Made by a program: the position numbers and the translations under genes
Source: Aquidulcibacter sp.
GTDB lineage: Bacteria; Pseudomonadota; Alphaproteobacteria; Caulobacterales; Aquidulcibacteraceae
Length of the DNA stretch: 42,290 bases
Assembly: GCF_020253525.1 (NCBI RefSeq)
Contig: NZ_JADCBK010000101.1
Span: forward strand, 1 to 42,290
Direction of reading: 5' to 3'
Notes under the pieces: model-generated
What the model saw: the letters and a program-made list of their open reading frames with translations, nothing else
Told to the model about the DNA's origin: nothing
The model's database searches: none
Shown: positions 16,553 to 25,019 of the stretch, piece after piece
How positions within the stretch are numbered: position 1 is the first letter of the stretch
Layout of the letters: the number at the start of each line of letters is the position of its first letter

Positions 16553-18445
16553 ATGCACGAAACGGATCTTGGCGGTGAAGGTAATCTTCCACAGTCAGGA
16601 AGATTTGCTGGGTACGACCAAGCCGCGGAAGAGCCGGATGATCTAACCTTGTCGATGTTCGGTGAGCCTGCAGAGGCCGCTCAACCCGCGCCTGCACAAG
16701 CCAGCCAGCCCTATTTGGTATTGGCGCGCAAATATCGGCCACAACGTTTTGAAGATCTGATTGGGCAAGAGGCGATGGTTCGCACCTTGACCAATGCCTT
16801 TGCCTCTAACCGCATTGCTCATGCTTTCATGCTGACTGGGGTGCGTGGAGTTGGCAAAACCACAACCGCCCGTTTGATTGCCCGCGCCCTTAATTACCAA
16901 ACCGCGGCGATGGATCGTCCGTCCATTCAACTTGATCCGCCGGGCAGTCAATGTGAGGCCATTACGCGGGGCAACCATCCTGACGTGTTTGAGTTGGACG
17001 CAGCCTCGCGCACCGGCGTTGGCGATATGCGCGAATTGCTCGACGGGGTGCGCTATGGCCCCATCGCCGCGCGCTATAAGGTCTATATTATCGACGAAGT
17101 GCACATGCTGTCTAAGAGCGCCTTTAACGCGTTGTTGAAGACATTGGAGGAACCGCCCCCGCATGTGAAGTTCATCTTTGCGACCACTGAAATTCGTTCC
17201 GTGCCCGTCACCATCCTGTCGCGCTGCCAGCGCTTTGATTTACGCCGGATTGAGCCAGTGGTTTTGGCTGATTATCTTGAGAAAATTGCCAAGCGCGAAG
17301 GCACGCACATCGCCCGTGATGGGCTGGAATTGATCGCGCGCGCGGCTGAAGGGTCTGCGCGTGACGGCTTGTCGCTTTTAGATCAAGCCATCGTGCAAGA
17401 TCAGGGCAATGGGGTAACGGGCACCGAAATTCGCGACATGTTGGGTCTGGCTGACCGTACGCGGACGATGGATTTGCTTGGTGCCATCCTTAAGGGCGAT
17501 GCCAAGACAGCGTTGCAAGCCTTTCGGGAGCAATATGATTTAGGGGCAGACCCGGGCCTTGTCCTGCGCGACTTGATGGACTTGACCCACGAAATCTCCC
17601 GCGGGGACGTGTTGGGGGCTGATTGGCATCCTGCCGGTGCAAGTGACCATATCAGCCAGATGAAGGCCTTTGCGGCGAGTACAACCCCTGCCGCCCTCGG
17701 GCGGCTGTGGCAATTGATCCTGCGCGGCTTTGAAGAATCCGCGCGCGCTCCTGATCCTGTTCAAGCGGCTGAAATGTGCCTCTTGCGGGCCTGTGCCGCC
17801 CAACAATTGCCGCCGCCAGAAGATTTAGCCCGCCTGTTGATCAGCCAACCCATGGCAAATGGTGCCTCTGCTGCCCCGGCAGCGCCAAATGGGTCTAATG
17901 GCGGCCCAATGGCCTTTGCCGCATCTCCGACCATATCGGTCCCTCAAGCCAACCAGTCACAGGGCGCACCGTCAATCCAGCCAAGCTTGAGTTTTGAGGG
18001 TTTGCTGGAAGCACTTGAGGATGCGCGCGAAATTGTGCTGGTGACAGAGCTTGAGCGCTTTGTGCGACCCATAAGCGTCGAGCCAGGCCGCTTGGTGATT
18101 GAGCTTCTGCCCAATGCGCCAGCAGACCTACAAAAGCGCGCCGTTGAAGCCTTGTCTGCGCTGACGGATGAGGATTGGATCGTAGAGGCAGGGTCTGGCG
18201 GGCAGGAGAGTATTTCTGAGCGCAATAAGCGGTTGGAGCTAGAGCGCATTGAAGCGGCCAAGCAAGCCCCCGAAGTGCTTGCCGCCCTGAAAGCCTTTCC
18301 CGGCGCACGTGTTGTGGATGTGCGCGCAGCCCCGGTTCCAGAGGTTGCCCTCGAGGCAGTCCCTGAGGACGGGGAAGAGGATGCAGACACTGAAGCCAGC
18401 AATGTACTGTCGGTAGACTTTAACCGCCGCCGCGTTGGCGATTAG
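16553..18445 (+). CDS. dnaX: DNA polymerase III subunit gamma/tau
   Basis: This 630-residue clamp-loader ATPase has its Walker A motif in GVRGVGKTTTARLIARALNY, Walker B with sensor in YIIDEVHMLSKSAFNALLKT, and FIFATTEIRSVPVTILSRCQ with the arginine-finger region. The zinc module has lost three of its four cysteines, as I recall from other alphaproteobacterial DnaX proteins. A Pro/Ala-rich linker begins near residue 455, before a tau-type C-terminal domain. No clear slippage site for a short gamma form was noticed. I start at ATG 16553; the open frame upstream covers SRP RNA. A small hairpin (18456-18461 with 18468-18473) lies before ybaB. Confidence 0.95.
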   Translation: MHETDLGGEGNLPQSGRFAGYDQAAEEPDDLTLSMFGEPAEAAQPAPAQASQPYLVLARKYRPQRFEDLIGQEAMVRTLTNAFASNRIAHAFMLTGVRGVGKTTTARLIARALNYQTAAMDRPSIQLDPPGSQCEAITRGNHPDVFELDAASRTGVGDMRELLDGVRYGPIAARYKVYIIDEVHMLSKSAFNALLKTLEEPPPHVKFIFATTEIRSVPVTILSRCQRFDLRRIEPVVLADYLEKIAKREGTHIARDGLELIARAAEGSARDGLSLLDQAIVQDQGNGVTGTEIRDMLGLADRTRTMDLLGAILKGDAKTALQAFREQYDLGADPGLVLRDLMDLTHEISRGDVLGADWHPAGASDHISQMKAFAASTTPAALGRLWQLILRGFEESARAPDPVQAAEMCLLRACAAQQLPPPEDLARLLISQPMANGASAAPAAPNGSNGGPMAFAASPTISVPQANQSQGAPSIQPSLSFEGLLEALEDAREIVLVTELERFVRPISVEPGRLVIELLPNAPADLQKRAVEALSALTDEDWIVEAGSGGQESISERNKRLELERIEAAKQAPEVLAALKAFPGARVVDVRAAPVPEVALEAVPEDGEEDADTEASNVLSVDFNRRRVGD

Positions 18446-18492
18446 ACCAAACTATGGGATGATCCCCCATCCCTTTCTATAGGACGAGTGTG

Positions 18493-18816
18493 ATGAAAGA
18501 CCTTGGTGGATTGATGAAGACCATGCAGCAGATGCAGTCCAAAGTGGCTGATGCGCATAAGAAAATGGAAAAGATTGAAGCCGAAGGCAGCGCGGGTGCT
18601 GGCATGGTAAAAGTCACCAGCAATGGGGAAGGCAAGCTCTTGTCCATCTCCATCGATCCCAGCCTGTGCGTGCCCGAGGATGTCGAAATTCTGGAAGATT
18701 TGATCAAGGCCGCCTTTGAAGACGCGCGCAAAAAGGTCGAAGCCAGCCGCGCGGCCATGGAAAAGGACTTGATGGGCGGCCTGCCACTGCCCCCCGGCTT
18801 CAAGATGCCCTTCTGA
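18493..18816 (+). CDS. YbaB/EbfC-family nucleoid-associated protein
   Basis: This 107-residue small DNA-binding protein opens with [20 protein letters not shown], has the conserved central [20 protein letters not shown], then [19 protein letters not shown] and a Gly/Pro-rich tail ending in GFKMPF. It forms dimers that bind DNA. The position between dnaX and recR is the classic bacterial arrangement and supports the call. ATG 18493 is preceded by AGGA at 8 bases; a GTG at 18490 is also in frame. Confidence 0.95.
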   Translation: MKDLGGLMKTMQQMQSKVADAHKKMEKIEAEGSAGAGMVKVTSNGEGKLLSISIDPSLCVPEDVEILEDLIKAAFEDARKKVEASRAAMEKDLMGGLPLPPGFKMPF

Positions 18817-18818
18817 TT

Positions 18819-19445
18819 ATGGTTGATCGCAACACGCGAACCAAACGCGCCACAGCCAGTCCAGAAATTGAGCGGCTTGTCTCGCTCTTGGCCAAACTGC
18901 CAGGTCTCGGGCCTCGGTCGGCGCGTCGCGCTGCGCTGCATCTGTTAAAGAAGCGGGATGGTTTGATGCAGCCCTTGGGCCAGGCCTTGGCTGACGCGGC
19001 TGAGAAGGTAAAGGCCTGCCAGATTTGTGGTAATCTGGATACGCAAGATCCGTGTTCGGTGTGCACGGACCCAGCGCGCGATCAAACGACTTTATGCGTC
19101 GTGGTCGAGGTCAGCGATCTTTGGGCCTTAGAGCGGTCTGGTGCCTATCAGGGCCGCTATCATGTTTTGGGGGGTGTTTTGTCGGCCCTAGACGGGGTCC
19201 GACCTGAGGATTTGCGCATCGCAAGCCTGATGTCGCGCATCCAAGAGGGCGGCATTACAGAGGTTGTCTTGGCGCTCGCAGCCACGGTTGAGGGTCAAAC
19301 CACGGCCCATTATCTGGCAGATGTTTTGGCCGATAGCGGGGTTGCTACCACCAAGCTCGCCCATGGTGTGCCTGTGGGCGGGGAATTAGACCATTTGGAC
19401 GACGGGACGCTGCTGGCGGCCCTGAAGGCGCGCCGCAGCGTCTGA
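18819..19445 (+). CDS. recR: Recombination mediator RecR
   Basis: This 208-residue protein works with RecF and RecO to load RecA on gapped DNA. Features in order are the helix-hairpin-helix ([20 protein letters not shown]), the zinc finger ([19 protein letters not shown]), and the Toprim domain from [19 protein letters not shown] with [19 protein letters not shown], ending in ALKARRSV. Length is normal. It begins 2 bases after ybaB, closing the dnaX-ybaB-recR operon. It is convergent with the following minus-strand gene. Confidence 0.96.
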   Translation: MVDRNTRTKRATASPEIERLVSLLAKLPGLGPRSARRAALHLLKKRDGLMQPLGQALADAAEKVKACQICGNLDTQDPCSVCTDPARDQTTLCVVVEVSDLWALERSGAYQGRYHVLGGVLSALDGVRPEDLRIASLMSRIQEGGITEVVLALAATVEGQTTAHYLADVLADSGVATTKLAHGVPVGGELDHLDDGTLLAALKARRSV

Positions 19446-19458
19446 GGTCATTTGGGCT

Positions 19459-20625
19459 TTAGCCTGCCACCACATCGAAGGTGAGGCCAGCGCTTTTCAC
19501 GAGGCGGGCACGTAGGGCAGGGCCCATGACGGCACCGGGGGTCCAAATCCCGCCAGCCGCATCCTTGGCTTCATGGATCAGGCACAAAGCCGATTCTGCA
19601 ATCATCTTCGAGGTTGAGCCATAGCCTGGATCGCGGTCACCTGTAACCACAACCTGAACTTCTGCGCCTTCTGATTGGGCAATGAACAAGACATCATAAA
19701 AGCCTGACTCGCGCTCTTCTTTCGAAGGGCCTTCGCCGGGCTTAGGCCCACCTTCACCGCCGAGACTTTTGTCGCCCGCGATGGCATTCGCCATGGCTTG
19801 ACCCTTCTCACCGGGGCCCGTCACCATCATTTCCTCATAAACAAGGCCAGCGCCATATTTGTGGCCGAGCAGGGCATTGGTGCGGTGCACATTGCGGGTA
19901 TTGATCGGGGCCATCACAAAGGGGGCTACCCAAGTGCCCATTTCTTCGTCCAAATAGGGTTTCATGCCGTGGGGCTGGGTTGGGCCTTCAAAGCCGGGGG
20001 TCAGGGCGAACGGATTGCGCAACAGGTCCAAAACACCCGGCTCGCTCATAGCCGCTGCCATTGTGGCTTTGAGACTGGCTGCGGTTCCTCCGGAAAAAGT
20101 GCCCTTCATCTTGCGGACCCGACCCTTGACCTTCGGGGCGGGGCCGCCGGTTTTGGCGATCATCGCTTCTTGAGCCATTTGGACACCAAGATCGAAGGGG
20201 ATAGAATCAAAACCGCAGGAGAACACAATTCGTGCCCCAGAAGCTTTTGCTGCCGCCTCATGGGCATCGATCATCTTGCGCATCCAAGCCGGTTCGCCAC
20301 ACAGATCAACATAATCCGTGCCATGCTCAGCACAGGCGGCGACCAAGCCATTGCCATAGAGCTGATAGGGACCAACAGTGGTGAGGACGACCTTTGTGGA
20401 GGTGACCATCGCCTTCAGCGAGGCTGCATCATCGCTATCACATACAACCAAGGGCGTATCTTTAGGGGCCCCAATCTCATCGCGAACATGGGCCAATTTC
20501 TCGAGGCTACGGCCACCCATGGCCCAGCGCACACCTGTTGGATAGGTTGCTGCCAGATATTCAGCCACCAATCGGCCGGTAAAGCCAGATGCACCAAAGA
20601 CGATGATATCAAATTCTTGGCTCAT
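19459..20625 (-). CDS. Saccharopine dehydrogenase-like / trans-acting enoyl reductase family protein
   Basis: The 388-residue product starts with a Rossmann motif, IIVFGASGFTGRLVAEYLA, then RWAMGGRSLEKL, VVLTTVGPYQLYGNGLVAAC and GTDYVDLCGEPAWMRKMID. This set defines the SCCPDH-like family, whose members include mycobacterial trans-acting enoyl reductases. The pattern FSCGFDSIPFDLGV is also typical. Despite the name, true saccharopine dehydrogenase activity is unlikely. It probably reduces a lipid or polyketide-type substrate with NAD(P)H, but the substrate is unknown. It stands alone, separated from the DUF1272 gene by 60 bases. Confidence 0.88.
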   Translation of the reverse strand: MSQEFDIIVFGASGFTGRLVAEYLAATYPTGVRWAMGGRSLEKLAHVRDEIGAPKDTPLVVCDSDDAASLKAMVTSTKVVLTTVGPYQLYGNGLVAACAEHGTDYVDLCGEPAWMRKMIDAHEAAAKASGARIVFSCGFDSIPFDLGVQMAQEAMIAKTGGPAPKVKGRVRKMKGTFSGGTAASLKATMAAAMSEPGVLDLLRNPFALTPGFEGPTQPHGMKPYLDEEMGTWVAPFVMAPINTRNVHRTNALLGHKYGAGLVYEEMMVTGPGEKGQAMANAIAGDKSLGGEGGPKPGEGPSKEERESGFYDVLFIAQSEGAEVQVVVTGDRDPGYGSTSKMIAESALCLIHEAKDAAGGIWTPGAVMGPALRARLVKSAGLTFDVVAG

Positions 20626-20685
20626 GCCGTTTCTCCCTCATTCTTTGGAGGTGTGTGGCGCGGAACAGGCGCTAGGGCAAGAGGG

Positions 20686-20937
20686 CTAAATCTGTTTTGC
20701 TTGGCAGGCGGCCTTAAGGGGCGCGCGCTCTATCTGTCCCGGAAAGCGGGCTAAGGCTGCGGCAGGCCGGATTGGGCGCGGCACCAGATTGCCTTGGCAT
20801 GCCGGGCAAATGCCCGAGAGCCTGCCAGTCGCGCAATCCTCGCAATAGGTGCATTCAAACGTGCAGATAAAGGCATGGGCACTGTCTGCCGCCAAATCGC
20901 GGTCACAACATTCACAATTGGGCTTAAGCGCGAGCAT
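20686..20937 (-). CDS. DUF1272 small cysteine-rich protein
   Basis: This 83-residue protein reads MLALKPNCECCDRDLAADSA then FICTFECTYCEDCATGRLSG and CPACQGNLVPRPIRP. The run of CxC, CxxC, CxxC and CPxC pairs matches DUF1272, a family expected to bind zinc. The C-terminal 25 residues extend beyond the family core. It lies just 4 bases downstream of parE and on the same strand, so it is probably read with it. The biological role of the family is not known. Confidence 0.88.
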   Translation of the reverse strand: MLALKPNCECCDRDLAADSAHAFICTFECTYCEDCATGRLSGICPACQGNLVPRPIRPAAALARFPGQIERAPLKAACQAKQI

Positions 20938-20941
20938 GGTC

Positions 20942-22957
20942 TTAGACGTCTAGGCTTTCGGCATAGCGTGCATTTTCCTGCAGCCATTTGAACCGCAGCT
21001 CTGGCTTGCGCCCCATCAATGTCTCAACCAATTCCCCGACGCTGGGCAAATCGCCCTCAGGGATCACCAAGCGCGCCAATGTGCGGGTGGCAGGGTTCAT
21101 GGTCGTGACTTTTAATTGCGCTGGCATCATTTCGCCCAAGCCTTTGAAGCGGCCGATTTCCACTTTGGCGCGGGGATTGAAGGCAGTCTTTAACAGCTCA
21201 TCCTTATGCGCGTCATTCTTGGCATAGACTGTCTTGCCGCCGTGGGTCAGACGGTAAAGCGGCGGCAGCGCCACAAATAAGCGCCCCGCATGAACCAATT
21301 GCGGCATGGCGCGGAAGAAATATGTCGCAAGAAGGGCTGCGATATGGGCTCCGTCGACGTCGGCATCGGTCATGATAATGACGCGCTCATAACGCAAATC
21401 TTGCAAACGGAATTTGCTGCCCGGTGCGACCCCTAAGGCGAGCGCCAAATCTGACAATTCCTGATTGCCAGCTAATTTATCCCCGCCAGCACTGGCGACG
21501 TTTAGGATTTTGCCGCGCAGGGGCAGGATAGCCTGGGTATTGCGGTCACGCGCTTGCTTGGCACTGCCACCGGCCGAATCGCCTTCGACAATGAAGATTT
21601 CGGTGCCAACCGCATCTTGGCGCGCACAATCGGCAAGTTTGCCTGGTAAGCGCAATTTGCGCGTGGCGCTTTGGCGTTGGACTTCTTTTTCTTTCCGTCG
21701 TTTCAGGCGGTCGTCGGCTTGGGCAATCGCCCAATCCAAAAGCGCGCGGGCTTCACGCGGGCTTGCACCCAGCCATTGGTCAAATGGATCGCGAATAGCG
21801 TTTTCAACGATGCGGGCCGCTTCTGCTGTGGCCAGCCGGTCTTTGGTTTGGCCAACAAATTCAGGTTCGCGCACGAAGACGCTGATGAGGGCTGCAGCTG
21901 TTCCAAACACGTCTTCGGAAGTAATTTGGGCGGCCTTCTTGTCGCCCACCAATTCCCCATAATTGCGTAAGCCCTTGGAGATGACTGTCCTGAGGCCTTG
22001 TTCATGCGTGCCGCCTTCGGGCGTTGGGATGGTGTTACAATAGGACAATAAAAAGCCGTCGCGGTCGCCAAAGCCGCGCACTCCCCAGGTCAACGCCCAT
22101 TCAACCGCGCCATGGCCACCAGATTGGGCCGTGCGCCCGGCAAACATGGTGGACGTAACAGTCGGGGCCTCACCAATGCTGCTTTGAAGATAATCGGCCA
22201 GACCATTGGGAAAGCACAAGACTTCTTCTTGCGGCGTGGTGTCGCCAGGACGAATGCGTTCAGGTGCGCATTTCCAGCGGATTTCAACGCCGCGGAACAA
22301 ATAGGCTTTTGAGCGCGCCATCCGGAACAAGCGCGCGGGATCGAGGCTTGCACCTTCGCCGAAGATTTCGGGATCGGGGTGGAAGCGGACAACCGTGCCC
22401 CGGCGATTATGGACCGGGCCTAAATGCTCAATCGGCCCCTGCGGGATGCCGCGCGAAAACGCCATGCGATAAAGCCGTTTGTCGCGCGCAACTTCAACTT
22501 CGAGGCGATCGGACAAAGCATTGACCACTGAAACGCCCACGCCATGCAAGCCGCCTGAGGTTTGATACGCCTTGTCTGAGAATTTGCCACCCGCATGCAA
22601 GACGGTCATGACCACTTCAAGGGCAGATTTGTCGACATATTTGGGGTGGGGGTCGATGGGAATGCCGCGGCCATTATCGGAAACAGCCAAAGCGCCATCG
22701 GCCTCCAAAGTTACTTCAATCCGGGTTGCATGGCCGGCCACGGCTTCGTCCATCGAATTGTCGAGGACTTCGGCAAACAAGTGGTGCATGGCGCGCGCAT
22801 CGGTGCCGCCAATATACATGCCAGGCCGCTTGCGCACAGGCTCTAGGCCTTCGAGTACCTCAATATCCTTTGCGGAATAGCCCGCCGTGGCGGCAGACAC
22901 GCCTGCTGGCTCGAGGTCATCAAACAAACTGGATTTTGGAGCGGCATTAGCAGCCAT
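20942..22957 (-). CDS. parE: DNA topoisomerase IV subunit B
   Basis: This 671-residue ATPase subunit of topoisomerase IV unlinks daughter chromosomes with ParC. The GHKL ATP site shows EVLDNSMDEAVAGHA, SDNGRGIPIDPHPKY and SGGLHGVGVSVVNALS. The Toprim region shows IFIVEGDSAGGSAKQARDRN and IIMTDADVDGAHIAALLATY. Length and the absence of the GyrB insertion favour ParE over GyrB. The ATG at 22957 has AAGGA upstream. It diverges from the cold-shock gene across 259 bases. Confidence 0.95.
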   Translation of the reverse strand: MAANAAPKSSLFDDLEPAGVSAATAGYSAKDIEVLEGLEPVRKRPGMYIGGTDARAMHHLFAEVLDNSMDEAVAGHATRIEVTLEADGALAVSDNGRGIPIDPHPKYVDKSALEVVMTVLHAGGKFSDKAYQTSGGLHGVGVSVVNALSDRLEVEVARDKRLYRMAFSRGIPQGPIEHLGPVHNRRGTVVRFHPDPEIFGEGASLDPARLFRMARSKAYLFRGVEIRWKCAPERIRPGDTTPQEEVLCFPNGLADYLQSSIGEAPTVTSTMFAGRTAQSGGHGAVEWALTWGVRGFGDRDGFLLSYCNTIPTPEGGTHEQGLRTVISKGLRNYGELVGDKKAAQITSEDVFGTAAALISVFVREPEFVGQTKDRLATAEAARIVENAIRDPFDQWLGASPREARALLDWAIAQADDRLKRRKEKEVQRQSATRKLRLPGKLADCARQDAVGTEIFIVEGDSAGGSAKQARDRNTQAILPLRGKILNVASAGGDKLAGNQELSDLALALGVAPGSKFRLQDLRYERVIIMTDADVDGAHIAALLATYFFRAMPQLVHAGRLFVALPPLYRLTHGGKTVYAKNDAHKDELLKTAFNPRAKVEIGRFKGLGEMMPAQLKVTTMNPATRTLARLVIPEGDLPSVGELVETLMGRKPELRFKWLQENARYAESLDV

Positions 22958-23085
22958 TCGGCGAGATTCCTTGAATTTCGGTGCAAATTGAAGCGCGCTG
23001 ATATGGGCTCTTGTTTGGGCTGTGGGTCAAGCCTTTGTGTAAGCAAGCACGCGCCATCGTCCCTTCATAAACATCTTGCGCAGTC

Positions 23086-23116
23086 GTAAACCCTGTGTTT
23101 ACTTACCCTATGGTAA
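23086..23116. promoter_or_regulatory. Two adjacent dyad symmetries upstream of the cold-shock gene
   Basis: GTAAAC-n5-GTTTAC (23086-23102) and TTACC-n4-GGTAA (23103-23116) lie side by side in the parE/cold-shock intergenic region, about 100 bases before the GTG start. Both are perfect inverted repeats of 6 and 5 bp. They look like operator half-sites for a dimeric regulator, by inference only. They could equally be part of a structured 5' leader. Confidence 0.45.
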
Positions 23117-23216
23117 CGTCTGGGCTCGGGTGCGGGGGGCTCTCTTTGAGCTCTGTCGAGCAATCCCGCGTAGTTAGCCTCGCGCTGTACCAATTTGAGC
23201 GAAGGGATCAAGAGTT

Positions 23217-23744
23217 GTGACACACCAATTATTAGAAACAGTCCTCGCTATGGGTAAGGAACCTTTGGGCACTTTGGCCGAAGGCATTGTAAAATGGTTT
23301 GATCCAGTCAAAGGCTTTGGCTTTGTGCAAATTCAAACTGGCCAAGGCGAAAATGCCCACGAGGTCGATGCCCTATTGCATATTAGCGTCTTGAGAAAGC
23401 ATTCGACCGCCATCCCAAAAGAGGGCGACGAGATTACGGTTTTGACGGCGGAGGGCGAACGCGGCCTTCAAGTCGTTGGCATTTTAAGTCTAAGGCCTGT
23501 CTTTCGGCCACCGCCAGAAGATGTGGATCAATTTGTCCCGGTGACGGTTAAGTGGTTCAACCGCTCTAAAGGCTATGGGTTTGCTGGTTTGACCAGTGAC
23601 GGTCTGGAGTCGGAAGATATCTTTCTTCATGTTGCAACGCTGCGGCGCGGCGGTATCGATATGGTCGATGGTGGCGAAATCCTGCGCGCGCGGGTTGAGC
23701 GCAGTGCAAAAGGGGCGGTAGCCACGGCTGTCGTGCGCGCTTAA
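23217..23744 (+). CDS. Cold-shock protein with two cold-shock domains
   Basis: The 175-residue protein contains two cold-shock domains. The first begins at [17 protein letters not shown] and the second at [17 protein letters not shown]; each keeps the RNP1-like K-G-F/Y-G-F motif. The RNP2-like strands read DALLHISVL and DIFLHVATL. Double-domain cold-shock proteins of this size are typical of alphaproteobacteria. They bind single-stranded RNA or DNA. The GTG at 23217 is preceded by GAAGGGA 9 bases upstream; an in-frame ATG at 23250 is an alternative. A leader of about 200 bases with dyads may carry regulation. A 10-C tract follows the stop. Confidence 0.92.
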   Translation: MTHQLLETVLAMGKEPLGTLAEGIVKWFDPVKGFGFVQIQTGQGENAHEVDALLHISVLRKHSTAIPKEGDEITVLTAEGERGLQVVGILSLRPVFRPPPEDVDQFVPVTVKWFNRSKGYGFAGLTSDGLESEDIFLHVATLRRGGIDMVDGGEILRARVERSAKGAVATAVVRA

Positions 23745-23749
23745 GCCTT

Positions 23750-23759
23750 CCCCCCCCCC
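23750..23759 (+). repeat. Homopolymer of ten C residues
   Basis: Ten consecutive C residues begin five bases after the stop codon of the double cold-shock gene. The tract lies outside coding sequence, 72 bases before the DUF192 start. Such runs are prone to slippage or to sequencing error. Confidence 0.9.
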
Positions 23760-23831
23760 TTGGGCCAAACTGATGCCAGCGCCCCCAGACGCCATCTTGG
23801 CGGCAGTCACCACATCGTGATAGGGAAGGGC

Positions 23832-24332
23832 ATGTCTAAAGTCGTGCGCTTCATCCTTTTCGCCCTGTTGGCTTTTGTTGCCATTCCTTCGCTTTCCATC
23901 GCGCAACCTGCCTCGATCGCGGGGCCGCAGCGCGGTTTGAAAGTTGAAAAACTGTCGATTGCCACACCTGCTGGCGTTCGCAGCTTTAATGTTGAAATCG
24001 CAGATACGCCGCGCTCGCGCGAAATCGGGATGATGTGGCGAACCGAAGTGCCCCGTGGCACGGGGATGTTGTTTGATTTTAAGACGCCAGAACCAGCCAC
24101 TTTCTGGATGGAAAATACGCTGGTTTCCTTAGACCTCATTTTCATTCGTGCCGATGGGCGGATTGCCAATATCGCATCTAATGCACAGCCTCTATCGCGC
24201 GCCCTGATCCCGTCTGACGGCCCCGTTTTGGCCGTTTTGGAGATTGGTGGCGGCGAAGCGCGGCGTCTGGGGCTTGCAGCGGGTCAGCGCGTAACCCACC
24301 GCATTTTCGCGCCAGCGCGCGCAAAAAAATGA
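23832..24332 (+). CDS. DUF192 family exported protein
   Basis: The 166-residue protein begins with a signal peptide (MSKVVRFILFALLAFVAIPS, with cleavage likely after SIAQ). The mature part is the DUF192 fold: FNVEIADTPRSREIGMMWRT, GTGMLFDFKTPEPATFWMEN, TLVSLDLIFIRADGRI and LEIGGGEARRLGLAAGQRV. Its role is unknown; the family is periplasmic in many proteobacteria. I use the ATG at 23832, with a GGGAAGGG purine tract before it. An upstream in-frame start at 23760 would abut the C-tract and destroy the signal peptide. A 7-bp hairpin (24351-24357 with 24362-24368) follows. Confidence 0.9.
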   Translation: MSKVVRFILFALLAFVAIPSLSIAQPASIAGPQRGLKVEKLSIATPAGVRSFNVEIADTPRSREIGMMWRTEVPRGTGMLFDFKTPEPATFWMENTLVSLDLIFIRADGRIANIASNAQPLSRALIPSDGPVLAVLEIGGGEARRLGLAAGQRVTHRIFAPARAKK

Positions 24333-24359
24333 GACTTCAGTAATTTCTGTTCAGGGCGC

Positions 24360-24389
24360 TTGCCCTGATCGGCTTGGTCGCGCTATACG
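24360..24389 (+). promoter_or_regulatory. Likely promoter of tRNA-Pro
   Basis: TTGCCC (24360-24365) and TATACG (24384-24389) are separated by 18 bases and end 10 bases before the mature tRNA start. They fit a housekeeping sigma-factor promoter. The -35 element overlaps a hairpin that may also end the DUF192 transcript. Confidence 0.45.
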
Positions 24390-24399
24390 CGCGCCTCTC

Positions 24400-24478
<79 letters not shown>

Positions 24479-24579
24479 TGGTCGATTTTGACAAGCGGGA
24501 CGTGCCGGTTTCATGCATTGCCCGCTTTACCATTTCTACCGAACGCGCTCATGATGAGACATCTAGTTTCGAGGCCTTC

Positions 24580-24888
24580 ATGACATTTGCAAAAATCTAC
24601 CGTCCAGCCAAAACCGCCATGCAGTCGGGCCGGGCCAAGAGCAATGTGTGGATGCTGGAGTTTGAGTCGAATGCGGTGCGCGCGCCAGATCCATTGATGG
24701 GCTGGACCTCGTCAACCGACACCCAAGGCCAGGTGCGCCTGACCTTCGATACGCGCGATGAGGCAATCGCCTATGCGCAAAAGCATAATTTGGCGTTTCA
24801 AGTGATTGATCGGCAGGAACCAAAGCGTATCCCGCGTGCTTATGCCGATAACTTCACTTTTTACCGCCGGGAACCTTGGTCTCACTAG
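24580..24888 (+). CDS. NDUFS4-like NADH dehydrogenase (complex I) accessory subunit
   Basis: The 102-residue protein matches the NDUFS4-type complex I subunit (PF04800 as I recall) found in alphaproteobacteria and mitochondria. Motifs are IYRPAKTAMQSGRAKSNVW, DPLMGWTSSTDTQGQVRLTF, EAIAYAQKHNL and the C-terminal YADNFTFYRREPWSH. It is an accessory subunit on the matrix arm side and stabilises complex I. The longer open frame reads into tRNA-Pro and is not used; ATG 24580 has GAGG in front. Its TAG stop ends on base 24888, which is also the first base of tRNA-Arg. Confidence 0.92.
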   Translation: MTFAKIYRPAKTAMQSGRAKSNVWMLEFESNAVRAPDPLMGWTSSTDTQGQVRLTFDTRDEAIAYAQKHNLAFQVIDRQEPKRIPRAYADNFTFYRREPWSH

Positions 24889-24964
24889 GCCCAATAGCTC
24901 AGCTGGATAGAGCATCCGCCTTCTAAGCGGACGGTCGCAGGTTCGAGCCCTGCTTGGGTCGCCA
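24888..24964 (+). tRNA. tRNA-Arg (anticodon TCT)
   Basis: The acceptor stem pairs GGCCCAA with TTGGGTC (one G-T pair), the T arm contains GGTTCGAGCCC, and the anticodon loop CTTCTAA carries TCT. The discriminator G and CCA are encoded. The first base is the last base of the upstream stop codon, so the tRNA probably shares that transcript and is cut from it. Confidence 0.95.
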
Positions 24965-25019
24965 GTTCTTAGTGTTTTGCGTTCTTTGCCAAACCGCTCT
25001 GCCCCGTTATGAAGGCGTT

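Noticed and set aside
16883-17010. Loss of three of four zinc cysteines in DnaX as an anomaly
   Set aside because: As far as I recall, alphaproteobacterial DnaX proteins commonly have this form, so I kept it as a note only.
19798-20754. 318-codon open frame on the plus strand across the saccharopine-dehydrogenase-like gene
   Set aside because: It is antisense to a clear Rossmann enzyme; no recognisable domain.
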